Positions 1 to 7,956 of a stretch of DNA of 64,000 nucleotides are shown here, piece by piece (position 1 is the first letter of the stretch; every line of letters starts with the position of its first letter). A program made the position numbers and the translations under genes. The DNA comes from Roseibium aggregatum (lineage in GTDB: Bacteria > Pseudomonadota > Alphaproteobacteria > Rhizobiales > Stappiaceae): assembly GCF_017309185.1 (NCBI RefSeq), contig NZ_JAEKJZ010000003.1, positions 310,001-374,000 of the forward strand. The letters are read 5' to 3'. Below the pieces are notes generated by a model. It was not told where the DNA came from. It worked only from the letters and a program-made list of their open reading frames with translations, and made no database searches.

Positions 1-189
1 CTGCGCGCCCTGCGCCAGCGGGTGGGTCTCGTTGTAGGGATGCCCGAATTTCAGGGTCATTTCAGGCATGTCCTGGGCCACGGCGCCGGTAAGGGCGAGG
101 CCGCTGACGGCGAGCGCGGCGACGATCGTCCGCGTATGGGTGAAGGCCTTGCGGACAAGGCTGCCGGGGGTGGAAAATGTCAGTTCCAT
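1..189 (-). CDS. TRAP transporter substrate-binding protein, DctP family (5' part only)
   Basis: Only the first 63 codons lie in the window; the rest is beyond base 1. The N-terminus has a basic stretch and a hydrophobic segment ending near ALTGAVAQD, which reads as an export signal. The mature start carries a LKFGHPYNETHPLAQGA-like stretch typical of DctP periplasmic receptors, which capture organic acids and pass them to DctQM. It lies on the same strand as, and 109 bp downstream of, the GntR/UTRA regulator gene, so co-regulation is likely. The ATG at 187-189 is the only start that keeps the signal peptide intact. The substrate cannot be told from this fragment. Confidence 0.8.
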   Translation of the reverse strand, partial: MELTFSTPGSLVRKAFTHTRTIVAALAVSGLALTGAVAQDMPEMTLKFGHPYNETHPLAQGAQ

Positions 190-298
190 GGTTTGCGTTC
201 CTGTCTCTCGAGTGATGTCCGCCTCCCGATGGCGGAGGGCATGCCGATGGGCTTTGGCGCCCATTCTTGTCTGCTGGGTCGAGCCGGGCCGGGGTTCG

Positions 299-1090
299 TC
301 AGCCCGCCTCGCCGAAATCCGTCTGGCCGTGCTGCGCCATGGGCACGATCTCGATGACGCGGTCGCTCGGCGGCACGAAGATGCGCTGCCAGGTGATCGG
401 CGTGTCGCGGTAGCTGAGCCCGCAGATGGACCAGACGATGCCGTACTGGCCGGGGGGCACGTCGAGCTGGCGCGCCACGCGCGGCGGCAGCGGCTGACAG
501 GCCATGGTCTGGCGGGTGTTGAGCGTCGGCGCGTTGAAGCGCTCGGCGAGCATGTCGCGGAAGGAAACGCCGTTCAAAGTGGACTGGCTCATCCGCGCGA
601 GATCGGAAAACCGGTCGGCGGGAAGGTAGATCTCGCTGAACACCTCGAATTCGTCATTCACCGAAACGAGGCGGTGGATATGGACATATTCACCGTCCGG
701 GGTGCCGAAGAACTGGCTCCAGGGCCCGCTCTCGCGCGTGGTCTCGACACTGACGATCTTGAAATAGACGGGCAGGAGCCGCGTGCCGCCTTCCGCCAGA
801 AAGCGGAAATGCTTGAGCTGGCCTTCCTGCGCCCGAGCGCCGGAAACAAATGTGCCGCGCCCGTGATGGCGCTCGACCACGCCCATCTGCACCAGGCTGC
901 GCAAGGCGCGCTGCACGGTGCCGAGACTGGCGCCCATCTCCGCCGCCAGCTGGTCCTCGGCCGGAAGCCGGTCGCCGGGCAGCCAGCGGCCGTCCTCGAT
1001 CGCGGTCAGGATCTCTTCCGAAATCCTCTGGTGCTTCGCCTTGGCCGGGCCGCCGGTGTTGGCGACCTCACGCAGGATGGTTTTCTTCAT
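299..1090 (-). CDS. GntR-family transcriptional regulator, HutC/UTRA subfamily
   Basis: This 263-residue protein has an N-terminal winged helix (about residues 18-85, including SLGTVQRALRSLVQMGVVER and the HGRGTFV wing) and a C-terminal UTRA effector domain (about 100-255). That is the usual HutC-type layout and length. Such proteins are mostly repressors released by a small ligand, often the substrate of the neighbouring pathway. The gene lies upstream of, and on the same strand as, the TRAP receptor at the window edge, so it probably senses that transporter's substrate. Two inverted 17-bp operator-like sites sit immediately upstream (1102-1168), which suggests autoregulation. The ligand is unknown. 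Confidence 0.9.
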   Translation of the reverse strand: MKKTILREVANTGGPAKAKHQRISEEILTAIEDGRWLPGDRLPAEDQLAAEMGASLGTVQRALRSLVQMGVVERHHGRGTFVSGARAQEGQLKHFRFLAEGGTRLLPVYFKIVSVETTRESGPWSQFFGTPDGEYVHIHRLVSVNDEFEVFSEIYLPADRFSDLARMSQSTLNGVSFRDMLAERFNAPTLNTRQTMACQPLPPRVARQLDVPPGQYGIVWSICGLSYRDTPITWQRIFVPPSDRVIEIVPMAQHGQTDFGEAG

Positions 1091-1101
1091 CGCTCTAAAG
1101 G

Positions 1102-1168
1102 TCCTCTGTAGGACTTGATGAAGAAACGCTAATTTAGGCTGAGATCATACGTCAAGTCCTATATAGGA
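1102..1168. promoter_or_regulatory. Paired inverted operator-like sites upstream of the GntR/UTRA gene
   Basis: TCCTCTGTAGGACTTGA at 1102-1118 and the reverse complement of TCCTATATAGGACTTGA at 1152-1168 match at 15 of 17 positions. The core of the second, TCCTATATAGGA (1157-1168), is a perfect palindrome. The core centres are 55 bp apart. Their place directly upstream of the regulator start makes them the natural autoregulatory operator. This is inference from symmetry and position. Confidence 0.6.
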
Positions 1169-1314
1169 ATATCATGCGTTTGCCGTCAAAACGGGCGCGC
1201 TGCCGAAAAATGCGGCGGGTTTCGCGAGGGAAATGGCGTCTCGCTGGGCAAAGCGGGCAGAGCTGGGCGGGAGGCGCAGACCCGGTTGCGGTTCGACCTG
1301 AGCCGCCCGACGCC

Positions 1315-2205
1315 CTAGAACTGCTTCTCGGCTCTTGCCTCGATGGCCACGTCGAGAAAGCTCTGGATCAGTTTCAGCTCGCGCTTGTCGGCCGGGAGGG
1401 TGATGCAGTCGCGGTAGTCTTCCGGCATTTCGACGATGGGGATCGCCGCAAGCTTGTCGGAGGGATAAAGGCTGTTTTGCAGGAGAAGTCCGACGCCGAG
1501 CCCGTGCAGGATCGCTTCCTTCACCATCGGGAAGGTGGTCGTGCGGATGATGCGGGGAAAATCCAGGCCGTGTTCGCGGATCTTGGCGCGGGCGATCTTC
1601 TGTGTCAGTGAGCCGTCTTCGGGAAGGATCAGCGTTTCGCCCTGAAGTTCGCTCAAGGACAGTTTTTTCCGTGCCGCGAGCGGGTGGTCGCGGCGCAGAT
1701 GCGCCATGTAGACCGTCCGGCGCAACACGTCGGTGTAAAGCGCCCCGCTTTCCTCCGGCTCCGTGACGATCGCGATATCCACCTGCCGGTCGGCGAGGAG
1801 GCTCATCGCGCTTGTCCAGTCGTAAAGCGTGAAGTCGATCTGGACATTGGGGTAGAGCTTGCCGTAGCGGGCGATGATCGGCATCGCCGGACGGGGCGCG
1901 TTGGCGATCAGACGTATGTGGCCGTCGGTCAGCGCGCTGTAATCGTTGATCTTCTCGGTGACGAGCTGGTCCAGGGTGGCCAGCCGGTCCGTTATGCGGA
2001 AGAGTTCCGTTCCCGCGCGCGTCAGTTCCAGCCCCTCGCGCCGGCGGATGAAGAGCTGCGTTCCCATCTTGCGTTCCAGGTTCGCCACATGCTGCGTCAC
2101 CGAGGACTGGGTGACGCCGAGCCGCAGGGCCGCGCGCGAGAAACTTTTTTCGCGGGCGACATAGGTGAAGGCGGTGATCTGGTACGGGCTCGGCCTGGAG
2201 TTCAT
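1315..2205 (-). CDS. LysR-family transcriptional regulator
   Basis: This 296-residue protein has an N-terminal winged helix (about residues 6-65, with FSRAALRLGVTQSSVTQHVANLE) and a periplasmic-binding-protein-like effector domain (about 90-290). ATG 2205 was chosen over an in-frame start 14 codons upstream because it begins directly before the HTH and has GGAAC upstream. The gene is divergent from the ABC importer at 2325-6717 with a 119-bp gap, the classic arrangement of a LysR activator and its target. The gap contains TTAGCGACGCTTA (2247-2259), a short dyad that could be part of a LysR box. The inducer is unknown; a phosphate ester would fit the neighbours. Confidence 0.88.
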   Translation of the reverse strand: MNSRPSPYQITAFTYVAREKSFSRAALRLGVTQSSVTQHVANLERKMGTQLFIRRREGLELTRAGTELFRITDRLATLDQLVTEKINDYSALTDGHIRLIANAPRPAMPIIARYGKLYPNVQIDFTLYDWTSAMSLLADRQVDIAIVTEPEESGALYTDVLRRTVYMAHLRRDHPLAARKKLSLSELQGETLILPEDGSLTQKIARAKIREHGLDFPRIIRTTTFPMVKEAILHGLGVGLLLQNSLYPSDKLAAIPIVEMPEDYRDCITLPADKRELKLIQSFLDVAIEARAEKQF

Positions 2206-2324
2206 GACAGTTCCATGTTGTTTTGCACCGCAAACCTTAGTCAGCATTAGCGACGCTTATATTACGTCACAGACATTTCAATCGGCCTGCCTAAGGTGCG
2301 CCCGTAACCAGAAAGGGCGGTGCC

Positions 2325-3482
2325 ATGTCTGCCATTCAAATGCGGTCGATTGAAAAATCCTTTGGCGAGACGCCGGTGCTCAGGAACGTCGATCTGTCGA
2401 TCAGGGCCGGTGAGTTTCTGACGCTGGTCGGGCCGTCCGGCTGCGGCAAGTCCACGCTGCTGCGGATCCTTGCGGGGCTCGAGGCGCCGAGCGCCGGGTC
2501 GGTGGTCATCGGCGACAGGACGGTCAACGGCGTTCGCGCCGCCAACCGGAACCTGGCGATGGTGTTCCAGTCCTATGCGCTCTATCCGCATCTGACGATC
2601 GCCGAGAACATGAAGACGCCCTTGCGGCTGCGCGATCTTTCCTTCACCGAGCGGCTGCCGTTCGCCGGTCCGCTGATCGCTCGCGACAAGCACAGGAAAC
2701 TGCAGGAGCAGGTGGAAGAGACGGCGAAGGTCCTGCGTATCGAGGGGCTCCTGAACCGCAAGCCCGGCCAGCTCTCCGGCGGACAGCGTCAGCGCGCGGC
2801 CCTGGGCCGGGCCATGGTGCGCAAGCCGGTCGCCTTCCTGATGGATGAGCCGCTCTCGAACCTTGACGCGGCCCTGCGCATCCACATGCGCTCCGAACTG
2901 GCCGAGCTGCACCGCTCCTTGCGAACCACCTTCGTCTATGTGACCCACGACCAGGCCGAGGCGCTGACCATGTCGGACCGCATGGCGGTCATGATGGACG
3001 GTGACATCCTTCAGCTCGGATCTCCCGAGGACGTCTACAACAACCCTCAGGATATTCGTGTCGCCGAATTTGTCGGCGCGCCGAAGATCAACCTGCTTCC
3101 GGGCGAGGTCGATGAGGCCGGCCATGCCCGCTGCGGCGAGGTCGCGCTGTCGCGGGTCGCGGCCGGAGCCGCCTCCGGCGAGGTCAGGATCGGCCTGCGT
3201 CCGGAGCATCTGGCCGTGGTCGAGCGCGACGAGCCGGGCGCCCTGACCGGCCGCCTGGTGCACCGGGAGAACCTCGGCGCGGACCTCTACCTTCATCTGG
3301 CGATGGCCGACGGCAAGCACCGGATGGTGGTGCGGACCGGGGTCCACGAAAGCGGCCATATCGCGGTCGGCGACGATGTCACCTTTGTGCGCAAGCGCGG
3401 CGAGGCGATGGTTTTCGGCCGGGACGGCAAGCGCCTGTCGCTTTCGGAAGCGCCCCGAACCTCTATTCCGGAGGTCGCGTGA
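2325..3482 (+). CDS. ABC importer ATP-binding protein, UgpC/MalK type
   Basis: This 385-residue ATPase of carbohydrate/glycerol-3-phosphate importers energises uptake from the inner face of the membrane. It has Walker A GPSGCGKST at residues 36-44, the LSGGQRQR signature, Walker B FLMDEP, and a switch His in VTHDQAEAL. A C-terminal regulatory OB domain (about 240-375) includes VRIGLRPEHL. There is an insertion of about 20 residues between the Q-loop and the signature compared with MalK. It is the first gene of a five-gene operon and overlaps the next gene at TGATG. An AAGGGCGG Shine-Dalgarno precedes ATG 2325. Substrate specificity is inferred from the downstream phosphodiesterase. Confidence 0.92.
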   Translation: MSAIQMRSIEKSFGETPVLRNVDLSIRAGEFLTLVGPSGCGKSTLLRILAGLEAPSAGSVVIGDRTVNGVRAANRNLAMVFQSYALYPHLTIAENMKTPLRLRDLSFTERLPFAGPLIARDKHRKLQEQVEETAKVLRIEGLLNRKPGQLSGGQRQRAALGRAMVRKPVAFLMDEPLSNLDAALRIHMRSELAELHRSLRTTFVYVTHDQAEALTMSDRMAVMMDGDILQLGSPEDVYNNPQDIRVAEFVGAPKINLLPGEVDEAGHARCGEVALSRVAAGAASGEVRIGLRPEHLAVVERDEPGALTGRLVHRENLGADLYLHLAMADGKHRMVVRTGVHESGHIAVGDDVTFVRKRGEAMVFGRDGKRLSLSEAPRTSIPEVA

Positions 3483-4402
3483 TGACGCGGGGAAGCGCCC
3501 ACTGGTGGTTCGTCGGTCCCGCACTGTTCCTGATGATCGTCATCCTGCTGATGCCGATCGGGATCGCGGGCGTGTTGAGCTTCACCAATTACAGCCTCGG
3601 CAACGCCGGCGCCGACTGGGTCGGTCTCGACAATTACGAAAAGATCTTCACCCGCTCCACCTACGAGAAGATGTTCGGAGCGACGTTCCGCTATGTCTTC
3701 GTGGTCGTGCCGCTCTCGGTCGGCCTCGGTCTCGGCGCCGCGCTTCTGATCAATTCCACGAAACGGTTCGGCGATCTTTACAAGACGATCTACTTCCTGC
3801 CTGTCATGGCGGCCCTGATCGCGATGGCGATCGTCTGGGAATTCGCGCTGCATCCGACCGTCGGCATCGTCAACAGCACCCTGGAGCGAGGCTGCGGTTC
3901 GGTCCTGGAAACCTGGAGCTGGTACGCGCACGGCTGCGAGCGGGGCTTTCCCTTGTGGCTGACCGATCGCGACTACGCGATCTGGACGGTCGCCTTCATC
4001 GGCATCTGGCAGGGCTTCGGTTTCAACATGGTGCTTTATCTGGCCGGACTGACCTCGGTGCCGCGCGAGCTGTATCACGCGGCGGAGATGGACGGCGCCA
4101 GGACCGCCTGGGACCGCTTCCGGCTGGTCACCTGGCCGATGCTCGGGCCGACGACGGTGTTTGTCGTGACGATTTCCGTCATCCGCTCGTTTCAGGTGTT
4201 CGACACGGTTGAGGCCTTCTATCCGCAAGGCGGAGGCCCGTCGAAATCCGTCTACGTGATGATGTTCGCGATCTACGAAAAAGCCATCCAGCAGAACCTG
4301 ATGGGGATCGGCGCCGCGATTACGGTCGTGTTCCTGGCCTTTGTCATGTTCCTGACCCTGATCCAGCGCTGGCTGATAGAAAGAAGGGTGCACTACACAT
4401 GA
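3482..4402 (+). CDS. ABC importer permease, UgpA/MalF type
   Basis: This is an inner-membrane permease of 306 residues with about six predicted transmembrane segments and an EAA loop (around AAEMDGARTAWDRFRLVTWP) that docks to the ATPase. A periplasmic loop around residues 125-165 is enlarged and carries two Cys (GCGS and HGCERG), which could form a disulfide. GGAGG at 3470-3474 precedes both GTG 3479 and ATG 3482; I chose the ATG because of its spacing and its TGATG coupling to the ATPase stop. It pairs with the next permease to form the translocation pore. Confidence 0.9.
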   Translation: MTRGSAHWWFVGPALFLMIVILLMPIGIAGVLSFTNYSLGNAGADWVGLDNYEKIFTRSTYEKMFGATFRYVFVVVPLSVGLGLGAALLINSTKRFGDLYKTIYFLPVMAALIAMAIVWEFALHPTVGIVNSTLERGCGSVLETWSWYAHGCERGFPLWLTDRDYAIWTVAFIGIWQGFGFNMVLYLAGLTSVPRELYHAAEMDGARTAWDRFRLVTWPMLGPTTVFVVTISVIRSFQVFDTVEAFYPQGGGPSKSVYVMMFAIYEKAIQQNLMGIGAAITVVFLAFVMFLTLIQRWLIERRVHYT

Positions 4403-5334
4403 CCGACCTTTCGCTTTCCTCCGCGGGGGCGTCCAGCCTGCCGGCCTACCGTTTTTCCGTCGGCGAGACGATCAAGCATGTGGTGCTGATCCTGGGCGCG
4501 CTGATCGTGCTGCTGCCGTTCTATGTCATGCTCAGCTACAGCTTCAAGAGCCCGGCGGAGATCATGCAGAACACCGGCGGTTTCTTCGGGCTGCAGGAGG
4601 CCTTCCGGGACGACTATTGCGTCAAGCTCGGCAAGGACGTGGCCGACTGCATGGTCACACCCGTCATCTACAATTACACGACGGCCTTCCAGAAGGCGCC
4701 GCTGCTGCGGTATCTGCTGAACGGGGCGATCGTCACCGCATCGATCTTCTTCATTCAGGTGCTGGTGGCGCTGCCCTGCGCCTATGCCCTGGCCAAGCTT
4801 CGATTCTGGGGCCGGGAAGCGGTCTTCGGGCTGGTGCTGTTCTGCCTCCTGATCCCGGTCCATGCCATCGCGCTGCCGCTTTACATCATGCTGGCCAAGC
4901 TGGGGTTGACCAACACCTACGCGGCCCTGGTCATTCCCTGGACGATTTCCGTCTTCGGGATCTTCTTGATGCGGCAGTTCTTCATGACCGTGCCGGACGA
5001 CCTGATCGACGCGGCGCGCATGGACGGCATGAGCGAGTTCTCCATCATCTGGAACGTCATGCTGCCGACCGCGGTTCCGGCCCTGCTGGCCTTCGCGATC
5101 TTCTCGGTGGTGGCGCACTGGAACGACTATTTCTGGCCGCGGATCGTGATCACAGGAGACCGGGACCTGTTCACGCCGCCGCTCGGCCTGCGCGAGTTCA
5201 AGGGCGACGCGGACGGCGACAACTTCGGCCCGATGATGGCGACGGCGACGATCATCGTCGCGCCGCTGATCGTCGCCTTCCTGATCGCCCAAAAGCGTTT
5301 CATCGAAGGCATCACGCTGAGCGGCATGAAGTGA
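4399..5334 (+). CDS. ABC importer permease, UgpE/MalG type
   Basis: This 311-residue inner-membrane permease is the second half of the pore. It has about six hydrophobic segments and the EAA-like motif in DAARMDGMSEFSIIWNVMLP. The loop after the first membrane helix is longer than in MalG (about residues 55-95) and again carries two Cys, paralleling the partner permease. It overlaps the preceding gene by 4 bp (ATGA), so translation is probably coupled. A hairpin at 5347-5369 follows before the binding-protein gene. Confidence 0.9.
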   Translation: MTDLSLSSAGASSLPAYRFSVGETIKHVVLILGALIVLLPFYVMLSYSFKSPAEIMQNTGGFFGLQEAFRDDYCVKLGKDVADCMVTPVIYNYTTAFQKAPLLRYLLNGAIVTASIFFIQVLVALPCAYALAKLRFWGREAVFGLVLFCLLIPVHAIALPLYIMLAKLGLTNTYAALVIPWTISVFGIFLMRQFFMTVPDDLIDAARMDGMSEFSIIWNVMLPTAVPALLAFAIFSVVAHWNDYFWPRIVITGDRDLFTPPLGLREFKGDADGDNFGPMMATATIIVAPLIVAFLIAQKRFIEGITLSGMK

Positions 5335-5346
5335 CGACAAGGACAA

Positions 5347-5369
5347 GGAGCCGCCAGACCGGCGGCTCC
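5347..5369 (+). other. Intercistronic hairpin between permease and binding-protein genes
   Basis: GGAGCCGCC and GGCGGCTCC form a perfect 9-bp stem with a 5-base loop. There is no T-run, so it looks more like an mRNA-processing or stabilising stem than a terminator. Confidence 0.55.
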
Positions 5370-5454
5370 ATTACCGAAATCCCGAAGGGGATCAACCGGG
5401 TGCGGGCGAGTTTGGCGACCTGACCGCCCCATCGGCAACATTACGGAGACTTCC

Positions 5455-6717
5455 ATGAAAAAGTGTCTGACTGCAATAGCATTTCTTCTGGCGGCCGGCA
5501 CGGCCCAGGCGGAAGACAAGATCACCATCGAATTCGCTTATCCCTACAGCCACCTGTTCGATGTGACCTATGAAAAGATCCTGCCGCTCTTCAACGAGAA
5601 ATATCCCAACATCGAAGTGAAGATGCGCGCCTCGTATGAATCCTACGAAGATGCGTCCAACACCATCCTGCGTGAAGCCGTTGCCGGCGAACTGCCGGAC
5701 GTCACCATGCAGGGCCTGAACCGTCAGGCGATCCTGGTCGACAAAGGCATCGCAAGGTCGCTCGAGCCGTTCATCCAGGCTGAGGAAAACTTCGCCAAGG
5801 ACGGCTATCACGAGGCGATGCTGAAGCTCGGCACCTTCAACGGTGAAGTTCACGGTCTGCCGTTCTCCGTTTCCCTGCCGGTCGGCTACTACAACATGGA
5901 CGTGATGGCCAAGGCCGGCATCACTTCCGTCGATCAGCTGCCGACAACCTGGGACGAAGTCGTCGAGACCTGCGGCAAGCTGCGCGAAGCCGACGTCAAG
6001 AACCCGATCTTCTGGGGCTGGAACATCACCGGCAACTGGTTCCTGCAGGCGCTGATGTGGTCCCAGGACAAGGCGACCATGGAAGGCAACGACATCCAGA
6101 TCGACAGCCCGGAAGGCCTGACCGCGCTGAAGACCATGCACAAGATCTTCCGCGAATGCGACATGCAGAACATCGAGTGGAAGGCCGCGCTGTCGTCGTT
6201 CTCAGCCGGTGAAATCGGCATGATGTTCTGGTCCACTTCCGCTCTGGGTGCCGTCGAGCGCGCCAAGGGCGATTTCGTCCTGACGACCCACGAGTTCCCG
6301 GGGCTGGACGCCTCCGGCCCGAAAGGCCTGCCGGCCGGCGGCAACGCCGCGATGCTCGTTTCCACGTCGACGGATCCGAACAAGTTGCAGGCGGCCTGGA
6401 ACTGGCTGAAGTTCATCACCTCCGGTCAGGGGGCTGCAGAAGTCGCCCGCACCACCGGTTACATGCCGCCGAACAAGGCGGCCAACGAAGTCATCCTGGC
6501 CGACTTCTACAAAGAGAACCCGAACAAGGAAACCGCGGTGCGCCAGCTGCCGCTCTTGCGCGACTGGCAGGCCTATCCGGGCGACAACGGCCTGGCCGTT
6601 ACGCAGGTCATCTACGATGGCATCGAAGGCATCGTCACGGGTGAATACGACGACATGGAAGAGTTGCAGGAACAGCTCGCGGAAGAAACTCAGGATCTTC
6701 TGCCGTCCGGCAACTGA
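5455..6717 (+). CDS. Periplasmic substrate-binding protein, family 1 (UgpB-like)
   Basis: This 420-residue extracellular solute-binding protein has a clear Sec signal (MKKCLTAIAFLLAAGTAQA, cleavage before EDK) and a class-I bacterial SBP fold. The start ITIEFAYPYSHLFDVTYEKI resembles glycerol-3-phosphate and sugar receptors. It follows its two permeases and is itself followed by a strong terminator-like hairpin, the usual way of producing more receptor than membrane parts. With the adjacent phosphodiesterase, likely ligands are glycerol-3-phosphate or glycerophosphodiesters. The ligand is inferred, not shown. Confidence 0.9.
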   Translation: MKKCLTAIAFLLAAGTAQAEDKITIEFAYPYSHLFDVTYEKILPLFNEKYPNIEVKMRASYESYEDASNTILREAVAGELPDVTMQGLNRQAILVDKGIARSLEPFIQAEENFAKDGYHEAMLKLGTFNGEVHGLPFSVSLPVGYYNMDVMAKAGITSVDQLPTTWDEVVETCGKLREADVKNPIFWGWNITGNWFLQALMWSQDKATMEGNDIQIDSPEGLTALKTMHKIFRECDMQNIEWKAALSSFSAGEIGMMFWSTSALGAVERAKGDFVLTTHEFPGLDASGPKGLPAGGNAAMLVSTSTDPNKLQAAWNWLKFITSGQGAAEVARTTGYMPPNKAANEVILADFYKENPNKETAVRQLPLLRDWQAYPGDNGLAVTQVIYDGIEGIVTGEYDDMEELQEQLAEETQDLLPSGN

Positions 6718-6734
6718 CCTTTCCAATGAATTTG

Positions 6735-6761
6735 CGCCGCCCGGGCCTCCGGGCGGCGTTT
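6735..6761 (+). terminator. Rho-independent-type terminator/attenuator after the binding-protein gene
   Basis: CGCCGCCCGG (6735-6744) and CCGGGCGGCG (6749-6758) form a perfect 10-bp GC stem with a GCCT loop, followed by TTT. It lies 18 bp after the binding-protein stop and before the phosphodiesterase start. It probably lets only part of the transcription continue. Confidence 0.75.
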
Positions 6762-6788
6762 CCATTCCCAACCAAGAAAGGGCGCGGC

Positions 6789-7613
6789 GTGAAGCTCCTG
6801 CAATTCACCGACATTCACCTGACGGCACCTGGACAGACCATCGGCGGACGCGAGCCGAACATCAATTTTCAAAAAGCGCTCGACCATGCCCTGGAGCATC
6901 ACGCGGATGCCGATGCGCTGGTCATCACCGGGGACCTCTCCGATTGGGGCGACCTTGAGGACTACAAGCGTCTGAAGGACATGATCTCGGACTACCCGGT
7001 TCCGGTGCGTCTGTGCATCGGCAATCACGACAAGCGAAGCGTGTTCCTGTCGGTCTTTCCCGAATTCGCCGACGACGACGGCTTCGTGCAGGAGGTCTTC
7101 GACCTGCCCGAGGGGACAGGTATGACGCTCGATACCTGGGGGCCGGAGAGCCACGCCGGGTTCTATTGCGAAAAGCGTCTCTCCTCGCTGGACGAGAAAC
7201 TGTCGGCCCAGGACAAGAAGGTCTGGCTGTTCATGCACCACAATCCGGTGCCGATCGGCATCGGTCCCATGGACAAGATCATGCTTCAGGACGCGGAGGC
7301 CTTCGGGGAGGTGATCGCCCGGCATTCGGCCAAGATCTCCCATATTTTCCATGGCCACTGTCATTTGCCGTTGTGCGGTTCCCTCCATGGGGTGCCCTTC
7401 AGCGCGCCGCGTGGCACCAATCACGCCGGGTGGCCCGATTTCGGAGCCAAGCGAAACCTGAGCAGTTCCGATCTGCCCGAGGCTTACGCGGTCATCCTGG
7501 CCGACAGCAGAAGCACGATGGTCCATATGGTTGAGTTCGGCTACGCGGGTGAAATCCGCGGCGAAGGCTCGCCGGAATACGCCGACTGGGACCGGCTGAC
7601 CATGATCCGCTAG
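6789..7613 (+). CDS. Calcineurin-like metallophosphodiesterase (CpdA/GpdQ type)
   Basis: This 274-residue cytosolic metallophosphoesterase has the binuclear-metal motifs in order: D8-x-H10 in FTDIHL, GDLSDWG (D49), GNHD (N79-H80-D81) and a C-terminal GHCH. The family hydrolyses cyclic nucleotides or glycerophosphodiesters. The GTG at 6789 is preferred because AAGAAAGGG precedes it; an in-frame ATG at 6726 would put a terminator hairpin inside the coding region and add an unconserved Arg/Pro-rich leader. As last gene of the ABC operon it probably cleaves the imported phosphodiester. A cAMP role is possible but less supported by context. Confidence 0.85.
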   Translation: MKLLQFTDIHLTAPGQTIGGREPNINFQKALDHALEHHADADALVITGDLSDWGDLEDYKRLKDMISDYPVPVRLCIGNHDKRSVFLSVFPEFADDDGFVQEVFDLPEGTGMTLDTWGPESHAGFYCEKRLSSLDEKLSAQDKKVWLFMHHNPVPIGIGPMDKIMLQDAEAFGEVIARHSAKISHIFHGHCHLPLCGSLHGVPFSAPRGTNHAGWPDFGAKRNLSSSDLPEAYAVILADSRSTMVHMVEFGYAGEIRGEGSPEYADWDRLTMIR

Positions 7614-7924
7614 TTTGGCGATTTTGAAAGTCGTCCGAATGAGTGCCGTCAATCCTGTTTGTCTGCCGCTCCTTTCGACGAGAGATCGGTTGATTGCATT
7701 CGCTCCGGATTAGGACTGGGGTCCGGCTTTGCGCCTCTTGGCCGGGCCGACCCTGACGGGAACCGCGGTTTTTCACCTGCCTGCGCGGGTTCCGCCTTCA
7801 TGGGGCTCCTTTGCTATCTGCCCGATCCTCCGGCGGTGCGATGCGGACGCACCCCGCAGGGGGGGCATAGCGCTGCTGCAAGGAGGGTGTCGATCCCGAT
7901 AGACAATTTCCGGTATTTCCATTA
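7614..7924. other. Intergenic region without a recognisable gene
   Basis: The short reading frames here on both strands lack ribosome-binding sites and have the composition of noncoding GC-rich DNA. AACCGCGGTT is a palindrome without a loop and is not a convincing terminator. I see nothing else until the dyad at 7925. Confidence 0.5.
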
Positions 7925-7951
7925 TCACCATATCATCAGATGACTTGGTGA
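7925..7951. promoter_or_regulatory. 27-bp operator-like dyad upstream of the FadR-type gene
   Basis: TCACCA (7925-7930), TCATC (7933-7937), centre A7938, GATGA (7939-7943) and TGGTGA (7946-7951) form nested inverted repeats that are exactly symmetric about 7938. Eleven of 13 arm positions pair. It ends 5 bp before ATG 7957, as expected for an autoregulated FadR-family gene. Confidence 0.55.
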
Positions 7952-7956
7952 CTTTA

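Noticed and set aside
68-1111. Long plus-strand frames over the GntR/UTRA gene
   Set aside because: Low-complexity Arg/Ala/His-rich antisense shadow of a clear regulator gene; no ribosome site.
7659-7943. 94-residue frame in the gap before the FadR-type gene
   Set aside because: No Shine-Dalgarno, no recognisable motif, and it runs into the operator-like dyad.
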